From DATMER01 sp035556715 (GTDB lineage Bacteria; Acidobacteriota; Thermoanaerobaculia; Multivoradales; UBA5704): 64,000 nucleotides of DNA. Location of the stretch: NCBI GenBank assembly GCA_035556715.1, contig DATMER010000009.1:1-64000 (forward strand). The letters run 5' to 3'. A model generated the notes under the pieces. It was given only the letters and a program-made list of their open reading frames with translations, was not told where the DNA came from and made no database searches. The position numbers and the translations under genes were made by a program. Positions 1 to 10,845 of the stretch are shown here, piece by piece. Each line of letters begins with the position of its first letter. Position 1 is the stretch's first letter.

Positions 1-826
1 TGAGCGCCGTCTGCGCCCGCTTGATGTCCTGCTCGAAGCGGGAGAACTGCCGGTCGATGTCCTTGAGGAAGTCGACCAGGCGGTTGCGCGTCTGGACGCT
101 GAAGTCGATCGTCCGGATGTCCTTGGCGATCTTGGCCACCAGGCGGTCGATCTCGCGCTCGATCTCCAGGTACTTGTCACCGTCCGGCTTGCAGCGCTTC
201 TGGCGCTTGCGCAGCTCCAGGATCTCGTGGTCGTTGACCGCGATCTGCTCGAAGATCTTGAGGTTGAGCTTGATGCGGTCCGCGGCCTTGGCGTCGAGCG
301 GCTCGTCCGGGTCGGCGTTGATCAGCTCGCGCAGGATGCGCTTGTCGCGGGCGGCCATCTCGTTGAGGCGCAGGAGCTCCCGCAGGACCACCGGGTTCTC
401 GCAGAGGGCCTCGTAGATCAGCCACTCGCCCTGCTCGATGCGCTGCGCGATCTCCACCTCGCCCTCGCGGTCGAGCAGCGGCACCGTGCCCATCTCGCGC
501 AGGTACATGCGGACCGGGTCGTTGGTCTTCTCGTGGGTGGTGAGACCGAACTCGGTGCTCTCGTCCTCCTTCTTGTCGAAGTCGCTCGGGCCCGACTCGA
601 AATCGTCCCGGTTCTGGTAGCGCTCCGGGCGGTCGATGACGTCCACGCCGAGGTCCGAGAACCGAAGATAGATCTCGTCCAGCTCGTCGGGAAGGCTCAC
701 GACCTCCTCGGGCAGCATCTCGTAGATCTCGTCGTACAAGAGATAGCCCTTCTCCTTGCCAAGCTCGATGAGCTGCTTGACGGAGCTGTACTTCTCTTCG
801 ACGGGTGTGAGGCTCGGAATAGTCAA
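1..826 (-). CDS. rpoD: RNA polymerase primary sigma factor RpoD, N-terminal part (cut by window edge)
   Basis: Directs core RNA polymerase to housekeeping promoters. The first 275 residues are visible. They hold an acidic region 1.1-like segment followed by region 1.2 with the family motif DPVRMYLREMG near residues 105-115, then the charged non-conserved region that precedes region 2. The start is TTG at 826: an in-frame TAG lies four codons upstream and AGGAG sits 7 nt before the TTG, so no earlier start is possible. It lies 34 nt after dnaG on the same strand, the classic dnaG-rpoD macromolecular synthesis arrangement. Regions 2-4 are outside the window. Confidence 0.95.
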   Translation of the reverse strand, partial: MTIPSLTPVEEKYSSVKQLIELGKEKGYLLYDEIYEMLPEEVVSLPDELDEIYLRFSDLGVDVIDRPERYQNRDDFESGPSDFDKKEDESTEFGLTTHEKTNDPVRMYLREMGTVPLLDREGEVEIAQRIEQGEWLIYEALCENPVVLRELLRLNEMAARDKRILRELINADPDEPLDAKAADRIKLNLKIFEQIAVNDHEILELRKRQKRCKPDGDKYLEIEREIDRLVAKIAKDIRTIDFSVQTRNRLVDFLKDIDRQFSRFEQDIKRAQTAL

Positions 827-860
827 AGTGCTCTCCTATGGGCTTGAGCGCGTCACAGGA

Positions 861-2672
861 TCAGATTCCCTCGCGGGTCCAGCGGGAACCCCGGTGAGAA
901 GCGTGATCCAGGCGCCTCTTCTCGTCGACGAGGCTCTGAAGGCGCGCCGAGTCCTTCCGGAGCTCCGCCTCCCGGATCATGGCTCCCAGCTCGTTCCTCC
1001 GCTGTTTGCGCCAGCGGTCCTCCAGTTTTTCGAGGGACTCAAGAAGGCCCAGACTCCCGGGTACAAAATTTCTTTCTAACAGAATTCTGGCCATCAGGTC
1101 AACAGATGTACCCTCGGACCCGACCTCCGCCTGCACGGCCCGGCTGTCCGGGGGGGCACCCCCTCTCGCATATAGAGCGTAGAAGACCTGGTAAATATTC
1201 CTGCATCCCGGGTCGCGGAAGGCCTCCGGCCGAGGGAGGTCTTCCAGGGGCGGCACCGCCTCCGCCCGCTCCGGGTCCAGGAGCAGCTCGATCACCGCCT
1301 TCTCGGTGCTCCACTCCATGCCGCCCATGCCGCCCGGCTGGGCGGCGGGCGTACCTGGACGGTCCTCCCGCCCTCGGTCCGGTTGCCCCCCCACCCGCCG
1401 GGCCAGCATCTCCGCCGGCACTCCCAGCCGGTCCGCCGCGATCCGGGCGTAGCTGAAGCGCAGGATCGGGTCCGGCACCGGCCGCAGGAGCTCGGCAACG
1501 GAAGCCGCCGCCTTGGCCTGGAGCCGCGGCTCGCGGCCGGTTTCGGGAGGGACCAGGCGCTCGATCTCGGCCACCACGGCGTCCTCCGCGTCCCGGACCG
1601 CGGACGCCACCGCCTCCGGACCCGACTCCAGCCGCAGCGAGTCGGGATCGTGCCCCCCTGGAAACCGCGCCCGGCGGACGCCGATTCCCTCGGCGAGGAG
1701 CAGCGGCAGCGCCCGCCGGAAGGCGTTCTCGCCGGCGTTGTCTCCATCGTAGGCAACAACGACCTCCTCGGCATAACGGGAGAGCTGCTTGGCCTGCTCG
1801 GGGGTGAGCGCCGTGCCCATGCCCGCGATCGACCCTTCAAGCCCGCAGGCCACGGACCCGATCACGTCGAAGTACCCCTCGCAGAGGACGGCCCGGCCGC
1901 TCTCCCGGATCTCCCGCTTGGCGTGATGGATGCCGTAGAGGAGGAGCCCCTTGTGGAAGCGGTCCGTCTCGTTCGTGTTGACGTACTTGGCCTGGTCGTC
2001 CCCCAGGGTGCGTCCGCCGAACCCGACCAGCCGTCCCGAAGCGTTGTGGATGGGGAACATCAGACGGTTGCGGAAGCGGTCGTAGGGCTCGCCCCCCTTC
2101 TCGGACCGGGCGGCGAGCCCCGCAGCTTCCAGGTCCGCCATGGGTATCTGCGCATGGCGGGCCTGGAGCGCGGGGATCAGGTTCCGCCAGCCGTCCGGAG
2201 CGTAGCCGAGCCCGAAGCGCTCGATCAGCTCGGGAGGGATGCGCCGCTTTTCCAGGTACCCCTGCGCGAAGGAGGACTTCCGGAGCTGGTCCCGGAAGAA
2301 CTCGGACGCGGCCTGGAGAGCCCCCTCCAGGTCGCGCTCGGCCCGCGCTCCGGCCCGGGTCTCCCGGCTCGGGAGCGGGATGCCGTAGCGCGTGGCCAGC
2401 GACTCGATGGCCGCGGGGAAGTCGTCCCCGGTCGCCAGCATGTGGAGCTTGATCGCGTCGCCCCCGGCGCCGCAGCCGAAGCAGTAGAAGAGGCCCTGCA
2501 CCGGATCGACGCTGAAGGAGGGGGTCTTCTCCTTGTGCAGCGGGCAGATCCCCTGGTACCTCCGGCCGGCCTTGCGCAGCCGGGTGTGCTCGGAAGCGAT
2601 GGAGACGACGTCCACGGCGTCGCGCACGGCCTGCACGAGCTGGGGGGTGAGATGGACGTTGCCGAGCGACAT
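861..2672 (-). CDS. dnaG: DNA primase DnaG
   Basis: Synthesises RNA primers at the replication fork. The 603 residues show the N-terminal CHC2 zinc finger (C43, H46, C64, C67), the TOPRIM catalytic core with CEGYFDVI (E265) and the acidic DGD motif (D309, D311), and a C-terminal DnaB-binding-type helical region. Length is normal for the family. It sits between mutS2 (54 nt upstream) and rpoD, so the three are probably co-transcribed. The ATG has no strong Shine-Dalgarno; a small inverted repeat lies directly upstream of it. Confidence 0.97.
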   Translation of the reverse strand: MSLGNVHLTPQLVQAVRDAVDVVSIASEHTRLRKAGRRYQGICPLHKEKTPSFSVDPVQGLFYCFGCGAGGDAIKLHMLATGDDFPAAIESLATRYGIPLPSRETRAGARAERDLEGALQAASEFFRDQLRKSSFAQGYLEKRRIPPELIERFGLGYAPDGWRNLIPALQARHAQIPMADLEAAGLAARSEKGGEPYDRFRNRLMFPIHNASGRLVGFGGRTLGDDQAKYVNTNETDRFHKGLLLYGIHHAKREIRESGRAVLCEGYFDVIGSVACGLEGSIAGMGTALTPEQAKQLSRYAEEVVVAYDGDNAGENAFRRALPLLLAEGIGVRRARFPGGHDPDSLRLESGPEAVASAVRDAEDAVVAEIERLVPPETGREPRLQAKAAASVAELLRPVPDPILRFSYARIAADRLGVPAEMLARRVGGQPDRGREDRPGTPAAQPGGMGGMEWSTEKAVIELLLDPERAEAVPPLEDLPRPEAFRDPGCRNIYQVFYALYARGGAPPDSRAVQAEVGSEGTSVDLMARILLERNFVPGSLGLLESLEKLEDRWRKQRRNELGAMIREAELRKDSARLQSLVDEKRRLDHASHRGSRWTREGI

Positions 2673-2675
2673 TGA

Positions 2676-2690
2676 AAGGGGAGACCCCTT
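2676..2690. repeat. Short inverted repeat at the dnaG start
   Basis: AAGGGG-AGA-CCCCTT is a perfect 6-bp stem with a 3-nt loop ending 4 nt before the dnaG ATG. In the mRNA it would fold over the ribosome binding region, so it could dampen primase translation. That role is an inference. Confidence 0.4.
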
Positions 2691-2726
2691 AACCTTTCTA
2701 GTGTGTGAGTCGACGGACTCGGGACA

Positions 2727-5135
<2,409 letters not shown>

Positions 5136-5141
5136 GGCCCC

Positions 5142-5147
5142 AGTCTA
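5142..5147 (-). promoter_or_regulatory. Putative -10 element of mutS2
   Basis: TAGACT on the minus strand ends 6 nt before the GTG start of mutS2, so transcription would begin at or next to the start codon. No clear -35 hexamer is visible at normal spacing. The rest of 5148-5470 between the divergent genes shows no gene. Confidence 0.5.
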
Positions 5148-5470
5148 CTAGTAACCTCCGGGCAGGACGGAAGCGGGTGGAAGGATGTCCGAGGCGTGGG
5201 CTTCGCGCCGGAGCCGCTCGGCAGATCCGGACTCGGATGGTAGTGTTTCATCCCTGTTTCGCCCCCTCCCGGCCCTTCGGAATCGTTGAGGCGCGCACTT
5301 CGGAGTAGTTGAGTTCAGAACCGAAGGCGTGAGATTTGGGATGGGTCCCAGGTACATCTTGTCCCATGCAGCAACCCACCCACGGAAAATATCACGCAGA
5401 GCAGCACAAAAGGGCCTTCGGCGAGAACTCCTTTTCTCGATCTAAGTCACTGGATTCAAAAAGTTTGCGC

Positions 5471-5499
5471 TTGCCAGAAAGCCGCGGAAAAGGTACATT
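5471..5499 (+). promoter_or_regulatory. Sigma-70-type promoter of the XRE regulator
   Basis: TTGCCA, a 17-nt spacer and TACATT form a good -35/-10 pair. The -10 ends 7 nt before the ATG at 5507, so the predicted transcription start coincides with the start codon and the mRNA would be leaderless. Confidence 0.6.
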
Positions 5500-5506
5500 T
5501 CCGCGC

Positions 5507-5995
5507 ATGTCAACCTTCCAAGGTCTAGGTAGAGCCCTACGCTGGCTCCGCGACAGGCAGGGCAAGCGGCAGTACCAGGTCGCCGATGCGGCGGGGATCA
5601 CGAAGGCGATGCTCTCGGCGTACGAGACGGGCAAGCAGAAGCCATCTCTGGACACGCTCGAGAAGATCCTCGACGCTCTCGACTGCAGCCTGAACGATCT
5701 GCACAACTCGCTGCAGATCGTCAACGAGCGGCCGGAAGCGATCCGGCGCCCGGGCGGGCGCGAATCCGGCTGGGTGAGCGGCCGTCGGGACCAGGATCTG
5801 TTCCCGGGCGAGCGGTCGGGCGCGGACGTCTATCACGTCCTCGGGATCAACCGGCCGATCCCGCCGATCGAGGAGCAGGCCCTGAGCGAGATGCTGCAGG
5901 GCTTTCACAAGCTCGTCCGCTACTTCCACGACACCGTCTCCCAGGCTCTCCCCCCGGAGCAGCAGCCGGAGCCGGAAGAAGAGCAGCCGACCTAG
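5507..5995 (+). CDS. XRE-family helix-turn-helix transcriptional regulator
   Basis: Cytoplasmic DNA-binding regulator of 162 residues. The N-terminal 65 residues form a typical HTH_3/XRE domain, with a recognition region around GITKAMLSAYETGKQKPS. A linker and a C-terminal helical segment end in a Glu/Pro-rich tail. The ATG at 5507 is preferred to in-frame starts upstream because the HTH begins right after it and a promoter ends 7 nt before it. It is divergent from mutS2 and upstream of a sensor kinase. The target is unknown. Confidence 0.85.
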   Translation: MSTFQGLGRALRWLRDRQGKRQYQVADAAGITKAMLSAYETGKQKPSLDTLEKILDALDCSLNDLHNSLQIVNERPEAIRRPGGRESGWVSGRRDQDLFPGERSGADVYHVLGINRPIPPIEEQALSEMLQGFHKLVRYFHDTVSQALPPEQQPEPEEEQPT

Positions 5996-6026
5996 CCGGC
6001 GGGCTGTCCGCCCCCTGCTGCGAGCC

Positions 6027-6053
6027 CCCCCGCCGTGTGCTGTCCGGCGGGGG
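6027..6053 (+). terminator. GC-rich hairpin after the XRE gene
   Basis: CCCCCGCCG and CGGCGGGGG form a perfect 9-bp stem around a 9-nt loop, 31 nt after the XRE stop codon. There is no T-tract, so it may work as a weak or Rho-aided terminator, or be part of the kinase leader. Confidence 0.45.
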
Positions 6054-6246
6054 CCGGCCGGAGTCTCCCCGTCTGCGCACGCTTCTTGCAGCCCTCGACC
6101 CGCGAGTCGCGAATCCTCGCGATTCCGAGCAGGTGAGGACAACGGTGGATGCGAGCGGGAGCCGAAAACAGCCTGCATTTTCTCCCAGGGGTTTGCCCGG
6201 CAGGAGCCCCGAAAGGGGGCTTTCGCTCCATCCCGGAGGCATTTCG

Positions 6247-8175
6247 GTGGCGAGCAATATGGACCGGCGGATCGGCCGCCTCCGGCAGGGAGATCATCTC
6301 TGCCTGATCTATGACAGCGCCGCCGAGAAGCTCGCGGCGCTGGTTCCCTTCCTGAGGACGGGCCTCTCCCGCGGAGAGCGTGCCCTTTTCCTGGGACGAG
6401 CCTCGAGCTGCCACGGGATGGGCGGCATTGAGCGTGCCCTGGAATCGGAAGGCATTCCGGTGGGCAGCGAGATCGATCGCGGCGCCCTGGTGCTGCTCGA
6501 CGACCGCGACTCCTGGCTCGACCGAGGCCGGTTCGATCCGAACCTCTTCAAGGACCTCCTGCGCCGGGCCGAGCAGCAGGCGATGGACGACGGCTTCTCC
6601 GGCCTGCGCGCCACCTGGGACGTGACCTGGCTCCTGGAGGGGGTCCCCGGCGCCGACCGCTGGATCGAGCTCGAGGCCGGGCTCAACGGGTTCCTCGCCG
6701 GCAGCCGCACCGCCGCCCTCTGCCGCTACGCGCGCCCCCGTTCCTCGCCTGCCCTGCTCCAGGACGTCCTGCGCACCCACCCCCTGGCCCTCCTCGGCCA
6801 CCAGGTCTGCCCGAACGCCTTCTACGAGCCGCCCGAGATGGTAATCGGCGGCGTCGGCGCCAGCTCTCCCGAAGAGCGGGTGGACTGGATGATCGCGCAG
6901 ATCCGGCGCGCCCGGGTGAGCGAGGAGAAGCTGGAGGAGCTCTCCATCCGCCTGGCCCAGAAGGGGGCCGCGCTGGAGCGGGCGGACCGCGCCAAGGAGG
7001 AGTTCCTCGCCATGCTCGCCCACGAGCTGCGCAACCCCCTGGGCACGATCAGCAACGCGATCCAGGTGCTGCGGCTCAAGGGGGACGAGGGGGACGAGAC
7101 CTGGCACCGGGCCATCGACGCGGCCGAGCGCCAGGTCCTCCACCAGGCCCTGCTCGTCGACGACCTCCTGGAGGCCTCGCGCGTGACCCGCGGCGAGGTC
7201 GAGCTCCACTGCGAGAGCCTCGACCTCGCGGAGCTGGCGAGGGAGACCGTCGAGGGCTACCGCGAGACTCTGCGCAACGCCCGGCTGGAGCTCGACCTTG
7301 AGCTGCCCGACGGGCCGCTCCCCGCGCGGGGGGACCGGCTGCGGCTATCCCAGGCCCTGGCCAACCTCCTCCACAACGCGGCCAAGTTCACGCCGCCGGG
7401 CGGCCGAGTCACGGTGCGGGCGCGCCGCGCCGAAGGACGGCGGGTCGAGCTCTCGGTCCGGGATACCGGCCAGGGGATCGCCCCCGAGGTGCTGCCCCAC
7501 ATCTTCGACGTCTTCACCCAGGCCGACCAGAGCCTGGACCGGGCCCGCGGCGGGCTCGGGATCGGGCTCGCCGTGGTCAGGGGCCTGGTGGAGATGCACG
7601 GCGGCGAGGTGCGCGCCGCGAGCGGAGGACTCGGCGAAGGGTCCGAGCTCACTCTCTTCCTGCCGCTGGATCAGAGCGTGGCCGCACCCGCGCCGGTCCC
7701 GGAGATCCACGAGACCTTGCACGAGACCTTGAAAACCGCCGAGGTCCCGCACCCCGGCACCCGCCGCATCCTCGTGGTCGAGGACAACGCCGATGCCGCA
7801 TCCACCCTGCGCGACTTCCTCGAGCTCTCCGGCCACGAGGTGGAGCTCGCCAACTCGGGCATCGACGGCGTCCAGGCGGCCCGCCAGTTCCACCCGGAGA
7901 TCGTGCTCTGCGACCTCGGCCTCCCTGGGATGACCGGCTATGAAGTCGCGGCAGCGCTGCGCCGCGATCCCGACACCGCCTCGGCCCGGCTGATCGCCGT
8001 CACCGGCTATGGCCGCGAGGAGGACCGCCGGAAGTCCAAGGAGGCCGGCTTCGACCTCCACCTGACCAAGCCGGTCGATCCCGTCCAGCTCCGCCGCCTG
8101 CTCCAGACCGACCCCGCCCGGCAGGCGACGCCTCCCGAGCCGCCTCCTGCTGCTGAGGAACGGAAGAGCGCCTGA
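6247..8175 (+). CDS. Hybrid sensor histidine kinase/response regulator with N-terminal MEDS domain
   Basis: Signal-transduction protein of 642 residues. Residues about 5-190 match the MEDS (DcmR-type) sensory domain found in soluble sensors of one-carbon or redox cues. HisKA follows with phospho-acceptor H259 in AHELRNPLG, then a HATPase_c domain with an N box near 375 and G boxes, and a C-terminal receiver domain with phospho-acceptor D556 in CDLGLPG. No membrane segment is seen. GTG at 6247 is chosen because GGAGG lies 7 nt upstream. A roughly 250-nt stretch before it contains hairpins but no gene. The partner regulator is not in the window. Confidence 0.92.
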   Translation: MASNMDRRIGRLRQGDHLCLIYDSAAEKLAALVPFLRTGLSRGERALFLGRASSCHGMGGIERALESEGIPVGSEIDRGALVLLDDRDSWLDRGRFDPNLFKDLLRRAEQQAMDDGFSGLRATWDVTWLLEGVPGADRWIELEAGLNGFLAGSRTAALCRYARPRSSPALLQDVLRTHPLALLGHQVCPNAFYEPPEMVIGGVGASSPEERVDWMIAQIRRARVSEEKLEELSIRLAQKGAALERADRAKEEFLAMLAHELRNPLGTISNAIQVLRLKGDEGDETWHRAIDAAERQVLHQALLVDDLLEASRVTRGEVELHCESLDLAELARETVEGYRETLRNARLELDLELPDGPLPARGDRLRLSQALANLLHNAAKFTPPGGRVTVRARRAEGRRVELSVRDTGQGIAPEVLPHIFDVFTQADQSLDRARGGLGIGLAVVRGLVEMHGGEVRAASGGLGEGSELTLFLPLDQSVAAPAPVPEIHETLHETLKTAEVPHPGTRRILVVEDNADAASTLRDFLELSGHEVELANSGIDGVQAARQFHPEIVLCDLGLPGMTGYEVAAALRRDPDTASARLIAVTGYGREEDRRKSKEAGFDLHLTKPVDPVQLRRLLQTDPARQATPPEPPPAAEERKSA

Positions 8176-8181
8176 GGCCTG

Positions 8182-8190
8182 TGCTAGCCT
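8182..8190 (+). promoter_or_regulatory. Extended -10 promoter of pyrF
   Basis: TGCTAGCCT is an extended -10 (TG-N-TANNNT) ending 8 nt before the ATG at 8199. There is no Shine-Dalgarno, which again suggests a leaderless transcript. Confidence 0.45.
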
Positions 8191-8198
8191 CCTCCAAC

Positions 8199-8963
8199 AT
8201 GGACCCTGACGATCCCAAAGAGCCCGAGGCCGGAGACCCCATCCGGATCTCGACCATGGAGATCCCCCCTGAAGAGCGGCTGATCTTCGCGCTCGACGTG
8301 CCGAGCGCGGACGAGGCGAGGCGCTTGGTCACGACCCTCGGCGACTCGGTCCAGTTCTACAAGGTCGGCCTGGAGCTGTTCGCCTCCGGCGGCTACTTCG
8401 AGCTGATCGACTGGCTGGCCGGCCAGGACAAAAAGGTCTTCGCCGACCTCAAGCTCTTCGACGTGCCCGAGACCGTGGCTTCGGCCGTCCGCCAGCTCCG
8501 CCAGCAACGGATCACCTTCACCACGGTCCACGGCAACGACGGCATCTTGGAAGCCGCCTGCCGGGAGAAGGGGGACCTCAAGATCCTGGCCGTGACCGTC
8601 CTGACCAGCCTCGACCAGGGGGACCTGAAGGACCTCGGCTTCGCGGTGGACGTCCACCGCCTGGTCCTCTCCCGCGCGCGGCGCGCCCTGGAGATCGGCT
8701 GCGACGGCGTAGTCTCCTCCGGCCAGGAGGCCCGGGCCCTGAAGGACGCCTTCGGCGAGAAGCTCCTGATCGTGACCCCCGGCATCCGCCCGGTGGAGAA
8801 CCGCCCGGCGGACGACCAGAAGCGGGTGGTCACGGTCGAGGAAGCCTTCCGCAACGGCGCCGACTACATCGTGGTCGGCCGTCCCATCCGCAACGCCCCG
8901 GACCCGTACGAGGCCGCGATGCAGATCCAGGGGACGATCCAGGGGCTGTTCCTGGGCGGCTGA
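8199..8963 (+). CDS. pyrF: Orotidine 5'-phosphate decarboxylase
   Basis: Converts OMP to UMP, the last step of de novo pyrimidine synthesis. The sequence shows the substrate-binding start LIFALDVPS, the catalytic FADLKLFDVPETV segment with its Lys and Asp pair, and the phosphate-binding end TPGIRP...VVGRPI. This is a type 1 PyrF of normal size, with about 20 extra N-terminal residues. The start could be ATG 8199 or ATG 8256; 8199 is favoured by the -10-like hexamer just upstream. Confidence 0.95.
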   Translation: MDPDDPKEPEAGDPIRISTMEIPPEERLIFALDVPSADEARRLVTTLGDSVQFYKVGLELFASGGYFELIDWLAGQDKKVFADLKLFDVPETVASAVRQLRQQRITFTTVHGNDGILEAACREKGDLKILAVTVLTSLDQGDLKDLGFAVDVHRLVLSRARRALEIGCDGVVSSGQEARALKDAFGEKLLIVTPGIRPVENRPADDQKRVVTVEEAFRNGADYIVVGRPIRNAPDPYEAAMQIQGTIQGLFLGG

Positions 8964-8997
8964 GCGGCTCCCGCTACGATCTCTCTATTCTGCAAGG

Positions 8998-9006
8998 TGC
9001 TATATT
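8998..9006 (+). promoter_or_regulatory. Extended -10 promoter of the Cys-rich secreted protein gene
   Basis: TGCTATATT is a strong extended -10 about 46 nt before the ATG at 9053. The -35 region has no clear hexamer, as expected for extended -10 promoters. Confidence 0.5.
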
Positions 9007-9052
9007 TCTGGATCGCATGGCGGCTTCCGTGCGCTTCAGAAAGGAGACCTGC

Positions 9053-9538
9053 ATGAAGAGGATGGTTCTTGTGCTCTCTCTGACCCTGGCCGCTCTCGGC
9101 TTGCTCACATCTCCGGCGATTGCGGAGACAAAAGTACCACAGGTAGCTCGGATCCTGAGCGCCGCGGACCGGGCCTTCCTTGCCTCCCTTGCCGCGATGC
9201 CGCTGGCCCCGGCTTCCGCGGCGAAAGGCCCGGAGGTTGGAACGCTCGCCCTCTGCACCGCCATCGCGAGCTGCGGGACCTACAACATCAGTTGCCAGGG
9301 CAACAACAGCACCACCAGTTGCACGGCCGTGGACCGCAATTGTCCGCAGAAGGGGCATGTCACCTGCGATGGCGTCACGACCTGGTGCAACGAGGAGTGC
9401 GAGGGTTGCGAGCCGGGCTGGTGCGACAACGAGGCCGCCTGCGCCAGCAGTTGCTTCCCTTGTGACTACACCTACACCTGCAACGAGACCCATTGCTTCG
9501 ACCGCTGCAAGTGCATATTCGCAACCTGCCCTGTGTAG
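9053..9538 (+). CDS. Secreted cysteine-rich protein, function unknown
   Basis: 161 residues. A Sec signal peptide is clear: MKR, a hydrophobic stretch to about residue 20, and an AIA-E cleavage site near 24. The mature C-terminal half holds 18 cysteines, an even number, many in CxxC, CxxxC or CxC spacing, consistent with a disulfide-rich extracellular or outer-surface protein. ATG 9053 is chosen because AAGGAGA lies 7 nt upstream and the signal peptide starts there. No family is recognised. A second, shorter secreted Cys-rich protein is encoded at 30669, so this may be a lineage-specific secretion class. Confidence 0.75.
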   Translation: MKRMVLVLSLTLAALGLLTSPAIAETKVPQVARILSAADRAFLASLAAMPLAPASAAKGPEVGTLALCTAIASCGTYNISCQGNNSTTSCTAVDRNCPQKGHVTCDGVTTWCNEECEGCEPGWCDNEAACASSCFPCDYTYTCNETHCFDRCKCIFATCPV

Positions 9539-9576
9539 GGCCGAATCCCCGGTAGACGCGGAGAGCCGCCCCGCTC

Positions 9577-9603
9577 GCGGCCGGTCCGATGTGGACCGGC
9601 CGC
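9577..9603. terminator. Bidirectional stem-loop between convergent transcripts
   Basis: GCGGCCGGTCC and its exact complement form an 11-bp stem around the loop GATGT. It lies between the stop of the Cys-rich gene and the stop of the convergent tail fibre gene, the expected place for a shared terminator. It has no strong T-tract. Confidence 0.65.
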
Positions 9604-9623
9604 GCCTCCCTTCCTCCCGGCGG

Positions 9624-10805
9624 TCAGTCCAGGGCCCAGGCAGCCGTGAAGGTCACATCTCCATCGTTGCTCGTGCTGTGTAGGCGCTGGCCCCGGACCT
9701 GGATGCTGGAGTTGAACCGGAGGTGCAGCGGGATGAAGCCGGTGTTGGTCCCGAGACCGACCGAGGCATCGCCCGTGAAGTCGGATCGGTTGATGGAGAG
9801 GACCTGGGCGGCCCCGCCGTCGATCGTCACCTCGATGGTGCAGTGTTGCGAGTAGAAATTGGTGCCTTCGATGGTGCCGAAGAAGACGTTGATGCCGTTG
9901 AGATAGCCTGCGCCCGAGGTAAGCGGGATCAGGTCGACGTAGATCGAGGTGGTTCCGCCGATCGTCAACCGGTTGAACCGCGGCCTGGTCGGTCCGTTGG
10001 TGAGCCCGAGGTTGGCCCGCGCCTGGGCCGGGGTGGTGGCGCCGGTGCCGCCCTTGGCTACCGGCAGGACGCTCTCGACCGCGACCGTGCCCAGGCCGAG
10101 GTTGGTGCGGGCGGTGGCCGCGTCGGCGGCGGCGGTGCCGCCGCGGGCGATCGGCACCACGTTGTCCAGGGCCACGGCGCCGAGCCCGAGGTTGGTGCGG
10201 GCGCCGGCGGCGGTGTTGGCGGCGGTGCCGCCCTTGGCGATCGGCACGATGCTCTCGGTCGCGGCCGTGCCGAGCCCGAGGTTGGTCCGCGCCGTCGCGG
10301 CATTGGCCAGGTCGGAGAGGTTGTTCACCCCCTTCATGGCCCCGAGGTTGGTGAGCGCCGCGTCGGCCGTGCTGGCGCCGGTACCGCCGCTGGCGACCGG
10401 CAGCGGGCTCGGGCTCCCCACCACCTGGGCAAAGCCGCCGAGCGACACCATCCAGCTCGCGAACGTCCCGGATCCCTTGGTGCTCGCCACCTGGACGGTC
10501 ATCGCGCCCGAGCTGCCGGTGTAGGCGGTGATGGTACCGTCCATGAAGACGTTGGCCGGATCGGCGGTCGAGGCGATGCGCACCGGCTGGCCGATAGCGA
10601 AGGGCCGGTTGGGCGAGACGGCGAGCGACTTGGCGCCGGTGCCCACGGTGAGCGAAGTCGCCGAGGGGCTGTGCCAGGCGTTGGCGACGTGCTCGACGAT
10701 CTTCTCCAGCGCCTTGGGGAAGCCCGTCTGCTCGTTGGCATAGGCGGTGCCCGCGAAGTTGGCATCGGTGAACTGGAAGCCGGCGAGGACGTGGCTGAAC
10801 GGCAT
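9624..10805 (-). CDS. Phage-type tail fibre protein with GGT/TNLGL repeats
   Basis: 393 residues, last gene of the tail module. Residues about 140-265 are built of about four repeats of roughly 30 residues, each with a core like AKGGTGATTPAQARANLGL, a hallmark of tail fibres and receptor-binding proteins of tailed phages. The C-terminal 120 residues are probably the receptor-binding tip. The N-terminus probably attaches to the tail end. The repeats are also visible as about 90-bp DNA repeats, so length could vary by slippage or recombination. Confidence 0.8.
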   Translation of the reverse strand: MPFSHVLAGFQFTDANFAGTAYANEQTGFPKALEKIVEHVANAWHSPSATSLTVGTGAKSLAVSPNRPFAIGQPVRIASTADPANVFMDGTITAYTGSSGAMTVQVASTKGSGTFASWMVSLGGFAQVVGSPSPLPVASGGTGASTADAALTNLGAMKGVNNLSDLANAATARTNLGLGTAATESIVPIAKGGTAANTAAGARTNLGLGAVALDNVVPIARGGTAAADAATARTNLGLGTVAVESVLPVAKGGTGATTPAQARANLGLTNGPTRPRFNRLTIGGTTSIYVDLIPLTSGAGYLNGINVFFGTIEGTNFYSQHCTIEVTIDGGAAQVLSINRSDFTGDASVGLGTNTGFIPLHLRFNSSIQVRGQRLHSTSNDGDVTFTAAWALD

Positions 10806-10845
10806 GGCAAAAACCCCTTTCTTTGCGATCGGTCCGGGCGCTCTC

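Noticed and set aside
1383..2675. Plus-strand frame of 430 codons opposite dnaG
   Set aside because: Mirror of the dnaG frame in GC-rich DNA; no family pattern or ribosome binding site.
5996..6246. c-di-GMP riboswitch in the kinase leader
   Set aside because: Hairpins exist but the conserved core bases of known classes are not seen.
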